A stretch of 35,110 bases of DNA. Origin: Lentilactobacillus rapi DSM 19907 = JCM 15042 (lineage in GTDB: Bacteria; Bacillota; Bacilli; Lactobacillales; Lactobacillaceae). Under the pieces are notes generated by a model. The model ran no database searches. It was not told where the DNA came from and saw only the letters and a program-made list of their open reading frames with translations. This document shows, one piece after another, positions 16,100 to 24,739 of the stretch (positions within the stretch are counted from its first letter, which is position 1; each line of letters begins with the position of its first letter). The stretch is from NCBI RefSeq assembly GCF_001436255.1, contig NZ_AZEI01000075.1, positions 1 through 35,110 on the forward strand, written 5' to 3'. A program made the translations under genes and the position numbers.

Positions 16100-16128
16100 T
16101 TGAAGCCACCGCACAAATCATGTATTAT
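16100..16128 (+). promoter_or_regulatory. Promoter of the candidate small RNA
   Basis: TTGAAG (16100-16105), 17 bp, TATTAT (16123-16128). The expected start is about 16135. Confidence 0.55.
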
Positions 16129-16134
16129 AACTAT

Positions 16135-16227
16135 GTGAAAAGTGACTGCCAGTGTGCGAGACCGACAGCCACAAACGTAATTACGGATGATTTGGGCGAA
16201 GCTAATCTAAATGATTAGCTTTTTTTA
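16135..16227 (+). ncRNA. Candidate small RNA of about 93 nt
   Basis: Between a good promoter and a strong terminator (AGCTAATC TAAAT GATTAGCT followed by seven T). The 5' part can form GTGaCTG/CAGcCAC. It holds GATGATTTGGG (16186-16196), which is repeated in inverted form at 16273-16283, beyond the terminator. A short open frame overlaps it, but it starts inside the promoter, so I do not call it a gene. It may act on, or be countered by, a transcript from the opposite strand. Similar arrangements occur in type I toxin-antitoxin loci, but no Fst-like toxin is recognisable. Confidence 0.5.
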
Positions 16228-16500
16228 TTAGGTAATCCGCTCGCGCAAACGTTAAGCTTGCTTGTGCGGTTACCCAAATCATCACGGCGACTTGCGCCGG
16301 GACGGCCTCCTAATCTTTCCAATTGGCATGGCACCTCACCTCCGTGGGCATTTTACTGAGGGGTGGGCACCGTAACTCACTAAGCCAGAGTTGATTAGGT
16401 GCTACCTAAGTCTCTTGGCCATCTTTAGTTTTAACAGGCGATTAGTTCGCAACACAATCATTTTTTGCTACCGATTTTCTTGCGTGTTTTGTGATATACG
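16190..16500 (-). ncRNA. Candidate opposite-strand structured transcript
   Basis: On the minus strand a strong Shine-Dalgarno (GGAGGTGAGG) at about 16342-16351 precedes ATG at 16333 of a 15-codon basic frame (MPIGKIRRPSRRKSP); its stop overlaps the ATG of a second frame of 26 codons (TGATG). CCTCA upstream can pair with TGAGG of that Shine-Dalgarno, and CCTAATC/GATTAGG and CGGCG/CGCCG pairs add structure. A TTGACA lies at 16528-16523 on the minus strand but with only a weak -10. Boundaries and expression are guesses; coding is not established. Confidence 0.3.
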
Positions 16501-16583
16501 ACCTATTTAAATATATGTCGTGTGTCAAATTCATGATGCTATTCCAAGGAATTCTTCAAAATCATTTAAAAACTGGTCCCACA

Positions 16584-16622
16584 TAAAAAAGCCTATCAGC
16601 AAAAAACTGATAGACTTTTTTC
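16584..16622. terminator. Bidirectional terminator
   Basis: AAAAAAGCCTATCAG / CTGATAGACTTTTTT with loop CAAAAAA, seven bases beyond the stop of the minus-strand surface-protein gene. T-runs exist in both directions. Confidence 0.85.
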
Positions 16623-16628
16623 GTAATG

Positions 16629-19113
16629 CTATTTAATTACCTTAACATACTTGCTATTCGCAGTTACATAACCACCAGCAACTGCATAACGCTTAGCACC
16701 AAAGGTCGTGGCTGAGTATGGATGTGAGTATTCCCACTTCTTAACTTTCAACACAGTGCCGTTCTTGATATGCTTTGTGCGTTTACCGAAGTTGGCGTTG
16801 TTGTAACGGTAAATGGCTTTCTTAACTTTAATCTGTTTAGGTTGTTTCTGACTACCAGCAATCACAAGTTTGCGGTTTCCGGTAATGTAGTGGCCGTTGC
16901 TCAAGAGATAACGGGTGGTTAAGTTATGCTTAACAAAGCCCTTCACTTTGAGTTGCGTGCCTTGTTTAAAGTTCTTAACCTTACCAGACAAATTCTTGTT
17001 CTTGTATTCATTGACACCACTTGGATTAATGACCGTCAGTGTCTTATGCGAACTGTGATAGTAAACGGGACGAACGTAAGCGTAGTCAGCGGTAATGTAA
17101 CCTTTCTTGCCAGCGGTCTTACTGTGATGGTTGACATCCCGAACCACGTACCGCAAGTTGCCAGCTTTAGACTTCGCGTAATCCGTTACCACAAACATTG
17201 GTCGATTGATCCGTGGCTTCTTAGCGTAGCTCGCAATTCGTTCGCTCTTCTTGAAGTCCTTGTTGCTGTACATATAGATCTTCTTTAAAGCGTAAACAGC
17301 TTCACCCTTCTTGGCAATGCCTGGAGTTGAAGGCTGCATGGTAACCGTTGGCGTTGATGGCGTCGGCGTTGGAGTCGGTGTTGGTTGCGGCGTCGGTTCT
17401 GGTTTAGGCCTGGACCTGGGTTTGGTGGTGTAGGATTTGAATTTTTCGTGTATTCATAGGTAACTGTTTTTCCTGTTTCACCTAATGTTCCAGTGACCGG
17501 ATCAGAACCCGCCTTAACATCTTTATACGTGTAACCATTAATATTGATCTTATAATCCTTGGAAACATCATACGGATCATCAACAATACCTGGATAATTC
17601 TTATCCGTCTTAAGTGGGAAGGTCTTATCAGGTGCAATTGTTTGTTGGGTTGCAGCATCAACATAATGAACCGTGACCGGCTTTGCTAACTGACCATATA
17701 CATAAGTAAATTCTTGATTGCTATCAGTAAACTGGCTTGGAATTGTCCCTTCAGTTTTAATCCAGCGATATTCATGATTATTAAACTTAATATTATCGTG
17801 GCTTGGAGCTGAGTATGAATCATGTAACGCCCCACTCTGCTCATCATCAGGCTTAATTTGATTACCATTCTTATCTTGATAATGAACTGTAATTGTTGTC
17901 TTATCATGATAGTTATCATCTAGACGATAAGGTTGAATGTACCAACCTTGATAACTATATGATGTTTGATTAGGAAGAGTTTTATTCCATATTACAGTCA
18001 TATACCCAAGATTATTCGTCGAATCGTAGTTTTTCTTCAGATTAGTCCAAGCAACTTTTGTCGTTGTCGTTGTAGCAGAATCCTCGTCAGCAGTACTCTT
18101 ATAATCTATACCAAGCCCCCTGTTGTTCATCCATGAGTCAGGATCCGTGCTTGCTACAGGATAATACTTCACCGGAACATTGGCCCCATCAACTCCCTTA
18201 ATGTACTTAGATTGCATATAATTGCTTGTTGTATTGGGATTTATAGTGATTTCAGGTGCAATATAGATCTGATTTCCAAACTGATAAGTGTTCGACTCCG
18301 ACGTTGGAATTGAAAGCTTTAATGGTGACGCATCAATTATGTGATTTTGTTGTAGTTGAGTCGAATATATTAATTGAACCCCATTGATTACCTCAGTTAT
18401 GTTATTAACCAAACTCTTATCGGACAAAGGACTTATATCATATATACTATCCATTTCGGCATCAATGGCCTTAAACTTGGTAAGGCTTCTAAGAGCTTCT
18501 AAGTCAGATAATTTTCCTATCGAAGTAATTCCCCAATTTTCGGACGCATTGAAATCAGGAGTCGTGTAAATCATCCTGAGTTCAGTAGCGTATTGAAGCC
18601 CTTCAAGGGACTGCATATTAACCGTATTCTCATAATAACTTTTGTCTGTACGTTGTGTAATAAATGAAGCATTCATCGATAAAACATTATTCTTCAACCA
18701 ATCTTTTGTTATTTGATCCGGAGATGAAACAGGGTTAGTTGAATTTTTGTACTGTTTAAGAATTAATTGTTGTAAATTTTTATCTGGCATCCATTCATCG
18801 ATATACGGGTTACCAGTTTTCGAATCCGTCCCCTTTGCATCTGCAGGAATGCTGGCAGCATAATCAGAACTAACCCATTCAGGATAGGTTGCTTTCAACC
18901 ATGCATCATGCTGCGCCGCAGTTCCACCAACCCAATTACCTTGTGGATCGGTGTAACTATTCGGCCAAACATAAGAATCAGCAGCTAGAGCGCTCTGCTG
19001 CCCCCCCCCATCATATTAAACGATAAACCAAACAAAACTGTTGCCACGGCAATTATAACGGTTTTAAGAAGCCATCGCAGTTTTGTCCTTTGGTGATAAT
19101 TCATATTATCCAT
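16629..19113 (-). pseudogene. MucBP/SLAP surface protein, split by two frameshifts
   Basis: Three frames join into one protein of about 828 residues. Part 1 starts at ATG 19113 and gives a signal peptide (KLRWLLKTVIIAVATVLFGL). After a run of nine G at 19009-19001 the frame must shift by one base to continue as QQSALAADSYVWPN, which supplies the cleavage site ALA-AD. Part 2 (to ~17410) has a short LRR-like stretch, then two MucBP-type domains (TITVHYQDKNGNQ, VTVHYVDAATQQT). In the Pro linker near 17410 one base is again missing (CCAGGTCCAGGCCTAAA), and part 3 continues as PKPEPTPQPTPTPTPTP and then SLAP/DUF5776-type repeats to 16629. Both shifts are one base lost. As read, no full-length exported protein is made. 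It could be a true pseudogene, a phase-variable gene in the off state, or include sequencing error. Confidence 0.85.
19001..19009 (-). repeat. Homopolymer of nine G in the signal-peptide region
   Basis: On the coding strand ATG is followed by a run whose total is nine G. Seven or ten G would put the signal peptide in frame with the rest of the protein; nine leads to a TAG six codons after the tract. Such a run is a classic slippage site. Confidence 0.9.
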
Positions 19114-19227
19114 AACAATATTCCCCCTTGAATTTTATATATAGTATATACAAATAATGTATACACTTGTATCCCTCTAACAATCTCATTCTAACATAAA
19201 GCGATTACAAACTGGTCAACAGATAAT

Positions 19228-19274
19228 AAAAAAGTCACCCTCACCATCCCTACAGATGAATAAGTGTGACTCCA
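19228..19274 (-). terminator. Terminator of the amino-acid ABC operon
   Basis: Minus strand GTCAC-ACTTATTCATC / GATGGTGAGG-GTGAC followed by TTTTTTATT, about 25 bp after the stop of the last permease gene. Confidence 0.85.
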
Positions 19275-19299
19275 TAAAACCTCATATTCAGTTGAAAAT

Positions 19300-20007
19300 C
19301 TATCTCTGCGCTTCTTGGGCCACAATCTCCGCCTCATCGGCACCCTTCTTAGATGACCCGATTCGGTGTTCGAGATATTGTGACAACAGCGACAGTGAGT
19401 AGCAAACGATAAAGTACATGACCGCAAGTGCCAGGAACATTGGGATCGTGTAGTTGGTGTTCTGTCCGTAAATGATCTGGGCGTGATTCATCAGATCCGG
19501 CAGCACAATGATCGTCGCCAATGACGTATCCTTAACCAGCGAAATAAATTGGCTGACAATCGCTGGGATCATATTCTTAACGGCTTGTGGCAGGATAATG
19601 TACCGCAGTGCCTGCCAATAGGACATCCCGGTGGAACGGGCCCCTTCCATTTGACCGACTGGAATTGAATTAATTCCAGCCCGGACAATTTCGGCGACCA
19701 TCGCTGACTCAAAGACCGCCATGGCAATGACCGACGCCCAAATTGGATCCGGCTTGAAACCGATGTTTGGTAAGCCAAAGTAGGTAAAGAAGATTATCAA
19801 GATCAATGGCAGGTTCCGAATGATATCAATCAAAAACCCAACGATTGCCGAGACATACTTAATCTGAACATACCGGATCACTCCTAGAATCAGCCCAAAT
19901 ATGTAACTCAGGATGATCGAAAGGACTGAAACCAGAATCGTGACCCAGGCCCCTTCAAGAAGGAACCGGATGTTAATCCACGAATATGCACCTAAAATAG
20001 TTAACAT
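19300..20007 (-). CDS. Polar amino-acid ABC transporter permease 2
   Basis: A 235-residue membrane protein of the HisM/GlnP type: about five transmembrane segments and the EAA loop near residues 105-145 (SAMVAEIVRAGINSIPVGQMEGARSTG). The ATG at 20007 follows AAGGAGG. It is the last gene of the operon ATPase, binding protein, permease 1, permease 2, and forms a heterodimeric pore with permease 1. The C-terminal tail is charged (SSKKGADEAEIVAQEAQR). Confidence 0.9.
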   Translation of the reverse strand: MLTILGAYSWINIRFLLEGAWVTILVSVLSIILSYIFGLILGVIRYVQIKYVSAIVGFLIDIIRNLPLILIIFFTYFGLPNIGFKPDPIWASVIAMAVFESAMVAEIVRAGINSIPVGQMEGARSTGMSYWQALRYIILPQAVKNMIPAIVSQFISLVKDTSLATIIVLPDLMNHAQIIYGQNTNYTIPMFLALAVMYFIVCYSLSLLSQYLEHRIGSSKKGADEAEIVAQEAQR

Positions 20008-20022
20008 ATTATCATTCCTCCT

Positions 20023-20661
20023 TTAAGCCAATTTCTTTTCAAGGTAGCGCATGTAATAACTCAACGGCAAGGTCAAAATTAGGTACAATACCCCAACACA
20101 GAGGTAAGTGCTCATACTTTGCAATGAATCAGAAGCAATCACATTACCTTGATACATCAAATCAAAGCCGGCAACAAAGGCCAGGACTGATGAATTCTTG
20201 ACCAGGTTAATAAACTGGTTGCCCAATGGTGGAATCACGTACCTAAATGCCTGGGGCAACACGATGTATCTCATTGACTGCCAGAAAGACAAGCCAGTTG
20301 AACGAGCCCCTTCCATTTGACCAGGGTCAACGGATTGAATCCCAGAACGAACCGTTTCGGCGATAAAGGCTGATGAATAGAGAATCAGACCAATTGTCCC
20401 GGAAACAAACCCGCTGATTTCAACGATATACATTGGAATGACCACGTAGAAGAACATGGTAATAACCAATAATGGAATGTTTCGGAAAACTTCGATGTAA
20501 ATTTTCGCAATCACTCTAAAGAACTTGTTAGGCACAACTTCTAGGATGGCAAACCCTGAGCCGATGATTAACGCAAATACCAAGGCGATAATACTGCACA
20601 GGAGCGTCTGCCCTAATCCATATAGGAGCGCACCACCATAATTTTGAAATATACTAATCAT
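20023..20661 (-). CDS. Polar amino-acid ABC transporter permease 1
   Basis: A 212-residue permease with the same fold and the EAA motif (SAFIAETVRSGIQSVDPGQMEGARSTG). The ATG at 20661 overlaps the stop of the binding-protein gene (ATGA), so the two are translationally coupled. It partners with the permease encoded 15 bp downstream. Family substrates are glutamine, glutamate, aspartate or arginine. Confidence 0.9.
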   Translation of the reverse strand: MISIFQNYGGALLYGLGQTLLCSIIALVFALIIGSGFAILEVVPNKFFRVIAKIYIEVFRNIPLLVITMFFYVVIPMYIVEISGFVSGTIGLILYSSAFIAETVRSGIQSVDPGQMEGARSTGLSFWQSMRYIVLPQAFRYVIPPLGNQFINLVKNSSVLAFVAGFDLMYQGNVIASDSLQSMSTYLCVGVLYLILTLPLSYYMRYLEKKLA

Positions 20662-21488
20662 CGTTCTGCCCCCTTGAAGTCAAAGCCTTTAACTTTATGG
20701 AACCACTTATAAAGCAGCTTGTTATATTGGCCAGAATTTTCGACCTTGGTCAAGGCACTGTTCATGGCATTTCTCAGCGGTACCTGACCCTTATCAACCG
20801 CAATCCCATATGGTTCCTTGGTGAATGTTCCACCAACTACGGAATAACCGGGGTTTTCAATCGACATCCCATAAAGAATCCCGTTATCAGTGGTCAAGGC
20901 ATCCCCTTGCCCAGACTTCAGGGCAGTTAAAGCTTGCGAGTAATCTGACAACTGAAGCACTTTAGCTTTAGGGGCAAACTTAGCAATGTTTTGAACGGAG
21001 TTAGACCCCACAACGCCAAGAACAACGGCGCCCTTCTTATTCAAATCATGCACATTCTTAATTGGGCTGCCATTCTTAACCAGAATTGCTTGCCCAGCGT
21101 CAAAGTATGACCGGGAAAAATCAACCTGCTTGGCCCGTTCAGGAGTGATGGTCATCGTCGCCATAATCGCATCGATATTCCCGTTTCGAAGTAATGGCAT
21201 TCGCGTTTGGCTGGTAACTTGAATGAACCGCGCTTTACCATCCTTACCAAGGATCTGCTTGGTCATGGCCTTGGCGAGATCAATTTCAAATCCCTTAATC
21301 TGATTATCCCGAACATCCATCAAGCCAAACAGCTTGGTGTCAGCTTTAACACCCCAGGTAATGGTCTTCGTCTGTTGGTCGTCTTTAAGCACATTCTTCT
21401 TGGAAGCCGAACTGCTGCACGCACCCAACGACACGACCATCACAGCTAGGGCAACTAATAACCCTATCTTTGAAAAAATCTTTTTCAT
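20658..21488 (-). CDS. Amino-acid ABC transporter binding lipoprotein
   Basis: A 276-residue lipoprotein. Start ATG 21488 follows GGAGGG by seven bases; a longer reading from 21509 adds residues in front of the signal. Lipobox LGAC with C24. The mature part is a type II solute-binding domain (SBP_bac_3) with FEIDLAKAM, MATMTITPERAKQVDFS and GSNSVQNIAKFAPKA. The family pattern fits glutamine, glutamate or aspartate, but the ligand cannot be read off with certainty. Confidence 0.88.
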   Translation of the reverse strand: MKKIFSKIGLLVALAVMVVSLGACSSSASKKNVLKDDQQTKTITWGVKADTKLFGLMDVRDNQIKGFEIDLAKAMTKQILGKDGKARFIQVTSQTRMPLLRNGNIDAIMATMTITPERAKQVDFSRSYFDAGQAILVKNGSPIKNVHDLNKKGAVVLGVVGSNSVQNIAKFAPKAKVLQLSDYSQALTALKSGQGDALTTDNGILYGMSIENPGYSVVGGTFTKEPYGIAVDKGQVPLRNAMNSALTKVENSGQYNKLLYKWFHKVKGFDFKGAER

Positions 21489-21511
21489 GATGTGACCCTC
21501 CAATACCAATT

Positions 21512-22252
21512 TTAGTGGGTAATAATCTTACCAAGAAATTGTCGTGCACGTTCATTGGTAGGCTCACCGTTAAAGAATTTCTCGCTACTGTCATCTTCCA
21601 AAATGTGACCGTCGTCCATAAAGACAACCCGGTTGGCAACTTCACGCGCAAATCCCATTTCGTGGGTAACCACCAGCATGGTCATATCTGAGTCGGTGGC
21701 GATATCCTTCATAACGTTCAAAACATCGTCAATCATTTCAGGATCAAGGGCACTGGTTGGCTCATCAAACAAGAGGCACTTAGGCTTCATAGCCAGTGAA
21801 CGGGCGATCGCAATTCGTTGTTGCTGACCACCTGATAATTGAGCTGGCAACTTGTTCGCCTGACTCCGAAGGCCGACTTGATCCAATAACTGCATCGCAA
21901 CCTTTTTGTTTTCATCTTCCGGTCGATGCAATACGATCCGAGGCGCCAACATGATGTTCTCCAAGACCGTCTTATTTGCATACAGATTAAAATGTTGGAA
22001 AACCATCCCGACGTTCTTGCGAATTCGATTCATATCTGTCTTACGGTCGGCCAAATCCTGGCCATTCACAATTAATTTACCTTCTTGAATCCGTTCAAGA
22101 CCATTAACCGTCCGAATGAGGGTTGACTTTCCAGAACCTGAAGGGCCGATCAGAACAACGGTTTCGCCTGCTTCAATTTTTAAATTAATGTCCTTGAGGG
22201 CGTGAAAGTCGCCATAGTACTTTTGGACATCTTGAAATTCGATCATTGCCAT
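21512..22252 (-). CDS. glnQ: Polar amino-acid ABC transporter ATPase
   Basis: A 246-residue ATPase. Start ATG 22252 follows GGAGGAG; an in-frame upstream ATG at 22282 precedes that site. Walker A GPSGSGKST (36-44), Q-loop Q86, signature LSGGQQQR (139-146), Walker B LLFDEP with E164, D-loop SALD, switch H197. The GlnQ/HisP branch is clear. First gene of the operon. Confidence 0.9.
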   Translation of the reverse strand: MAMIEFQDVQKYYGDFHALKDINLKIEAGETVVLIGPSGSGKSTLIRTVNGLERIQEGKLIVNGQDLADRKTDMNRIRKNVGMVFQHFNLYANKTVLENIMLAPRIVLHRPEDENKKVAMQLLDQVGLRSQANKLPAQLSGGQQQRIAIARSLAMKPKCLLFDEPTSALDPEMIDDVLNVMKDIATDSDMTMLVVTHEMGFAREVANRVVFMDDGHILEDDSSEKFFNGEPTNERARQFLGKIITH

Positions 22253-22311
22253 GTCTTTCTCCTCCAATATACTAGGCTTCATTAAAATCGCCTAAGAATG
22301 ATACTAATTCC

Positions 22312-22340
22312 ATATTATGTTAAAAATCCTCATTGGTCAA
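22312..22340 (-). promoter_or_regulatory. Promoter of the amino-acid ABC operon
   Basis: Minus strand TTGACC (22340-22335), 17 bp, TAATAT (22317-22312), about 60 bp before the start. Confidence 0.65.
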
Positions 22341-22344
22341 AAAA

Positions 22345-22520
22345 TTGTTACAAAAGTTTTACTTGATTGTGATCATTCCGTAGCACAGCCAAAAAAGCAA
22401 ACCTTCAGATTAATAAATTCGGGTATCGATTGAATAATTATATCGAATATTTTATGAAAATACAAATGGGCACTAATAACGGTATTGTTTATAAGCATAA
22501 GCGTATAATTATACCTCTTT
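22345..22520. other. Intergenic, no gene seen
   Basis: AT-rich region between the ABC promoter and the next terminator. Short open frames here look random. Confidence 0.4.
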
Positions 22521-22523
22521 AAG

Positions 22524-22572
22524 CAAAAACAGCCACGCATCCCAGAAAACAGAATGCATGGCCGTTTTAATT
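22524..22572. terminator. Terminator of the membrane-protein pair
   Basis: AAACAGCCACGCAT / ATGCATGGCCGTTTT arms around CCCAGAAAACAGA; on the minus strand it is followed by TTTTTG. It lies downstream of the gene ending at 22633. Confidence 0.75.
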
Positions 22573-22632
22573 TAAATTGTGGGCTCAAATCACCTTTGAT
22601 CCAAACTCAGCATTTCGAGCGTTACCTTAAAT

Positions 22633-23469
22633 TCACGATCGTTTCTTGTAGGCAACTGACGCCCGAACCGTGTACTCCTGGGGGGCTTCAATCACGCCGG
22701 AGCGGCCGATCTGCTTGTAGGGGTCGCCAACCAAAGTGACTGATGCGAGGTACAATTTCACTTCCGACAAATCAAGGGAGCGAACCGATTGCAGCCCTAC
22801 CCGCTTAATTTCGCCGACTGGAAAAATCTCAGATTGATTCATGCCGCAGTAGACGATCATTGACAATCCCTGCTTACGCATTTCAAAGTAAGGCATTAAC
22901 ACGTCTTTGCCGATTGCGTAGATTGGCTTGCCATCGTTGACCTTCAGCAACTCGTAAATCTTGCGGTCACTCATGCCGTCGTAATCAGTGGTAAATAAGC
23001 CCTCCTGTTCCATTTGGGCCGCTAATCGATTGATGTTTTGCTGCTCTGAGGCAGTGACTTCAATCTTAGCCGGCAATAGATGAGAATCATCAAACAACCC
23101 ATTGGCGGCAATGTTACTCCGCCTCGTTTCCGGGACCACTGTCGACCCCATCCGTGAATTCACCTGGGTCTCTTGAGGGTGTTCCTGAATGTGCAGCCAC
23201 TTGGCCAATTTTGGTGAAATATCAAACCAGGGTTGCTTGGTTGTAAAATAATAGAAGAAATTACAAATGGTGAAGTACAACAAAATGATCGCAACCGCCA
23301 GAATCAGCGAGCCTTGTTTCAAGTAGCTATTTTTCAAGAACCGGAAGCTAATATAAAACAAATAAAGGTCACCAAAGGCTCCCAGGATTGTGTAGATGCG
23401 GCTCTTTAATTTGACATTAATATTAAAATAACCGAGGTAATGATTGACCATGTCTAAAAAGCTAAACAT
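22633..23469 (-). CDS. Membrane protein of unknown function
   Basis: A 278-residue protein with about three hydrophobic segments in the first 85 residues (ILGAFGDLYLFYISF; LILAVAIILLYFTICNFFYYF) and a soluble C-terminal part of about 190 residues that contains YELLKVNDGKPIYAIGKDVLMPYFE and ends in a beta-rich region. It resembles a conserved family of lactobacilli, but I know of no function. The start codon overlaps the stop of the upstream gene (TAATG) and its Shine-Dalgarno GGAGG is in that gene, so the two are coupled. Confidence 0.65.
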   Translation of the reverse strand: MFSFLDMVNHYLGYFNINVKLKSRIYTILGAFGDLYLFYISFRFLKNSYLKQGSLILAVAIILLYFTICNFFYYFTTKQPWFDISPKLAKWLHIQEHPQETQVNSRMGSTVVPETRRSNIAANGLFDDSHLLPAKIEVTASEQQNINRLAAQMEQEGLFTTDYDGMSDRKIYELLKVNDGKPIYAIGKDVLMPYFEMRKQGLSMIVYCGMNQSEIFPVGEIKRVGLQSVRSLDLSEVKLYLASVTLVGDPYKQIGRSGVIEAPQEYTVRASVAYKKRS

Positions 23470-24077
23470 TATTGATTACCTCCTTCACCATCCTGCGTGG
23501 TGGTTGTATTTCCCGCAGTTGTTGTGCCAGTATTGCCACCGGTGTTGCCCGTGGTTGTATTGCCAGTTGTGGTGTTGGCATTATTATCCGTTGTGCCCGT
23601 CTGAGTGTTGTCATCATTATTCGTCTGAGTATCACTCTTATTAGTGGTGCCACCGGTTGTTGTTGATTTATTGGTATTACTCTTGCTACCAATAGTACCA
23701 GTTGTTGATTTTTTAGTGCCAGTCGTTTGATTGGTATCGGTATCGTCAGTCGTTGTATCGGTATTATTTGATTCTTCTTTTGCTGAAGAAGCCTTCTTGG
23801 ATTCCTCGGCCGCTTTCTTTTCAGAGGATTCTTTAGCAGCTTTTTCAGACGATTCCTTAGCCTTCTCTTTTTCCTTCTGGGCGTCAGAATCTGACTTCTT
23901 TTTAGGTGTACCAAATATTTTATTTGACGTATTTTTTTGATTGGTCGTCTGAGTGGTAGTAGGCGTTCCTTCATTAGTGGACGTTACCTTATTAACCACG
24001 ACGTTTGTAGCTCCGAGTGCGAGCGAAATTGACAGAATCGCAAACGGTGTTATTAATGGCGGAATTCTATTATCCAT
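23469..24077 (-). CDS. Thr/Asn/Ser-rich exported protein
   Basis: A 202-residue protein with an N-terminal hydrophobic segment (residues 8-28, PPLITPFAILSISLALGATN) and then low-complexity sequence: a Lys/Glu/Ser-rich stretch (KEKEKAKESSEKAAKESSEK) that could form a coiled coil, and a Thr/Asn/Gly-rich tail (TTTGNTTTGNTGG). No anchor motif. It is probably a membrane-tethered wall-spanning protein made with the downstream membrane protein. Codon repeats of GTTGT-type can slip or recombine. Function unknown. Confidence 0.65.
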   Translation of the reverse strand: MDNRIPPLITPFAILSISLALGATNVVVNKVTSTNEGTPTTTQTTNQKNTSNKIFGTPKKKSDSDAQKEKEKAKESSEKAAKESSEKKAAEESKKASSAKEESNNTDTTTDDTDTNQTTGTKKSTTGTIGSKSNTNKSTTTGGTTNKSDTQTNNDDNTQTGTTDNNANTTTGNTTTGNTGGNTGTTTAGNTTTTQDGEGGNQ

Positions 24078-24155
24078 TCACAAAAACTTCCTTATTCAGA
24101 TTTGGTAGACCAATTATCGCACATTAGTTTGAACGATTGGTAAATTTTTATTTAA

Positions 24156-24596
24156 TTATTCGTTAAGTTGAGCGCATTCAGGACACAGGCCATAAATCTG
24201 GAAAAGGTGACCAGTCACTTGGCAGCCCTGCAATTGATTAACGATTTCCTGGCTCAGAGGGCAGTCTTTCAGCTCAATCACCTTGCCGCAATTGCTGCAA
24301 ATAAAGTGATGATGGTGTTCATGTTCAAAATCACATTGAAATTTAACTGAGGCTCGGTCACCTTGAACTTGGCGCTCAACGATTCCCAGGTCCGCAAACT
24401 CGGAAATATTGCGATAAATTGTGTTGTGGCTCATATTAGGGAACGTCTGGCGCATGAAGTCATCAATGCTGGTGACTTCAACGTACTTCTTTTTGGCCGT
24501 GTTAAATAGAAATTCAAGCATAGCTGTCCGTTGTTTCGTGATTTTTAAATGATTGCTTTTTAATACGTTCGTTGCTTCTTTGACTGTTGAAGGCAT
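24156..24596 (-). CDS. Fur-family metal- or peroxide-responsive repressor
   Basis: A 146-residue protein. Start ATG 24596 follows CGAGGTG; an upstream in-frame ATG at 24632 precedes that site. Residues ~10-80 form the winged helix (ITKQRTAMLEFL; MSHNTIYRNISEFADLGIVERQ). The HEHHHHF cluster and two CxxC pairs (C100/C103 and C138/C141) give the structural zinc site and metal site of Fur/PerR/Zur. Which metal it senses cannot be told. A nested palindrome in its own upstream region (24675-24710) suggests autoregulation. Confidence 0.85.
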   Translation of the reverse strand: MPSTVKEATNVLKSNHLKITKQRTAMLEFLFNTAKKKYVEVTSIDDFMRQTFPNMSHNTIYRNISEFADLGIVERQVQGDRASVKFQCDFEHEHHHHFICSNCGKVIELKDCPLSQEIVNQLQGCQVTGHLFQIYGLCPECAQLNE

Positions 24597-24674
24597 TCTA
24601 TTCACCTCGTGATATTGTTGGGTGGGATTCACTTGCTTGAGTTGACTTGGACTGGGTTACCCAAAACGCGAATC

Positions 24675-24710
24675 GCACTTTCGTTATAGTAACAATTACT
24701 ATTTAAGTGC
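24675..24710. promoter_or_regulatory. Nested palindrome upstream of the Fur-family gene
   Basis: ATAGTAA-CAA-TTACTAT (24686-24702, perfect 7-bp arms) lies inside GCACTT..AAGTGC (24675-24710). Size and place fit a Fur-type operator, but the centre is 3 nt rather than the usual 1. Confidence 0.5.
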
Positions 24711-24739
24711 ATACTATCACATTTAGTTCCTTGCAACAA

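Noticed and set aside
16120-16218. Small protein frame starting MYYNYVKSDCQ
   Set aside because: The start codon lies in the promoter -10 and the stop in the terminator stem, so the RNA would not contain the start.
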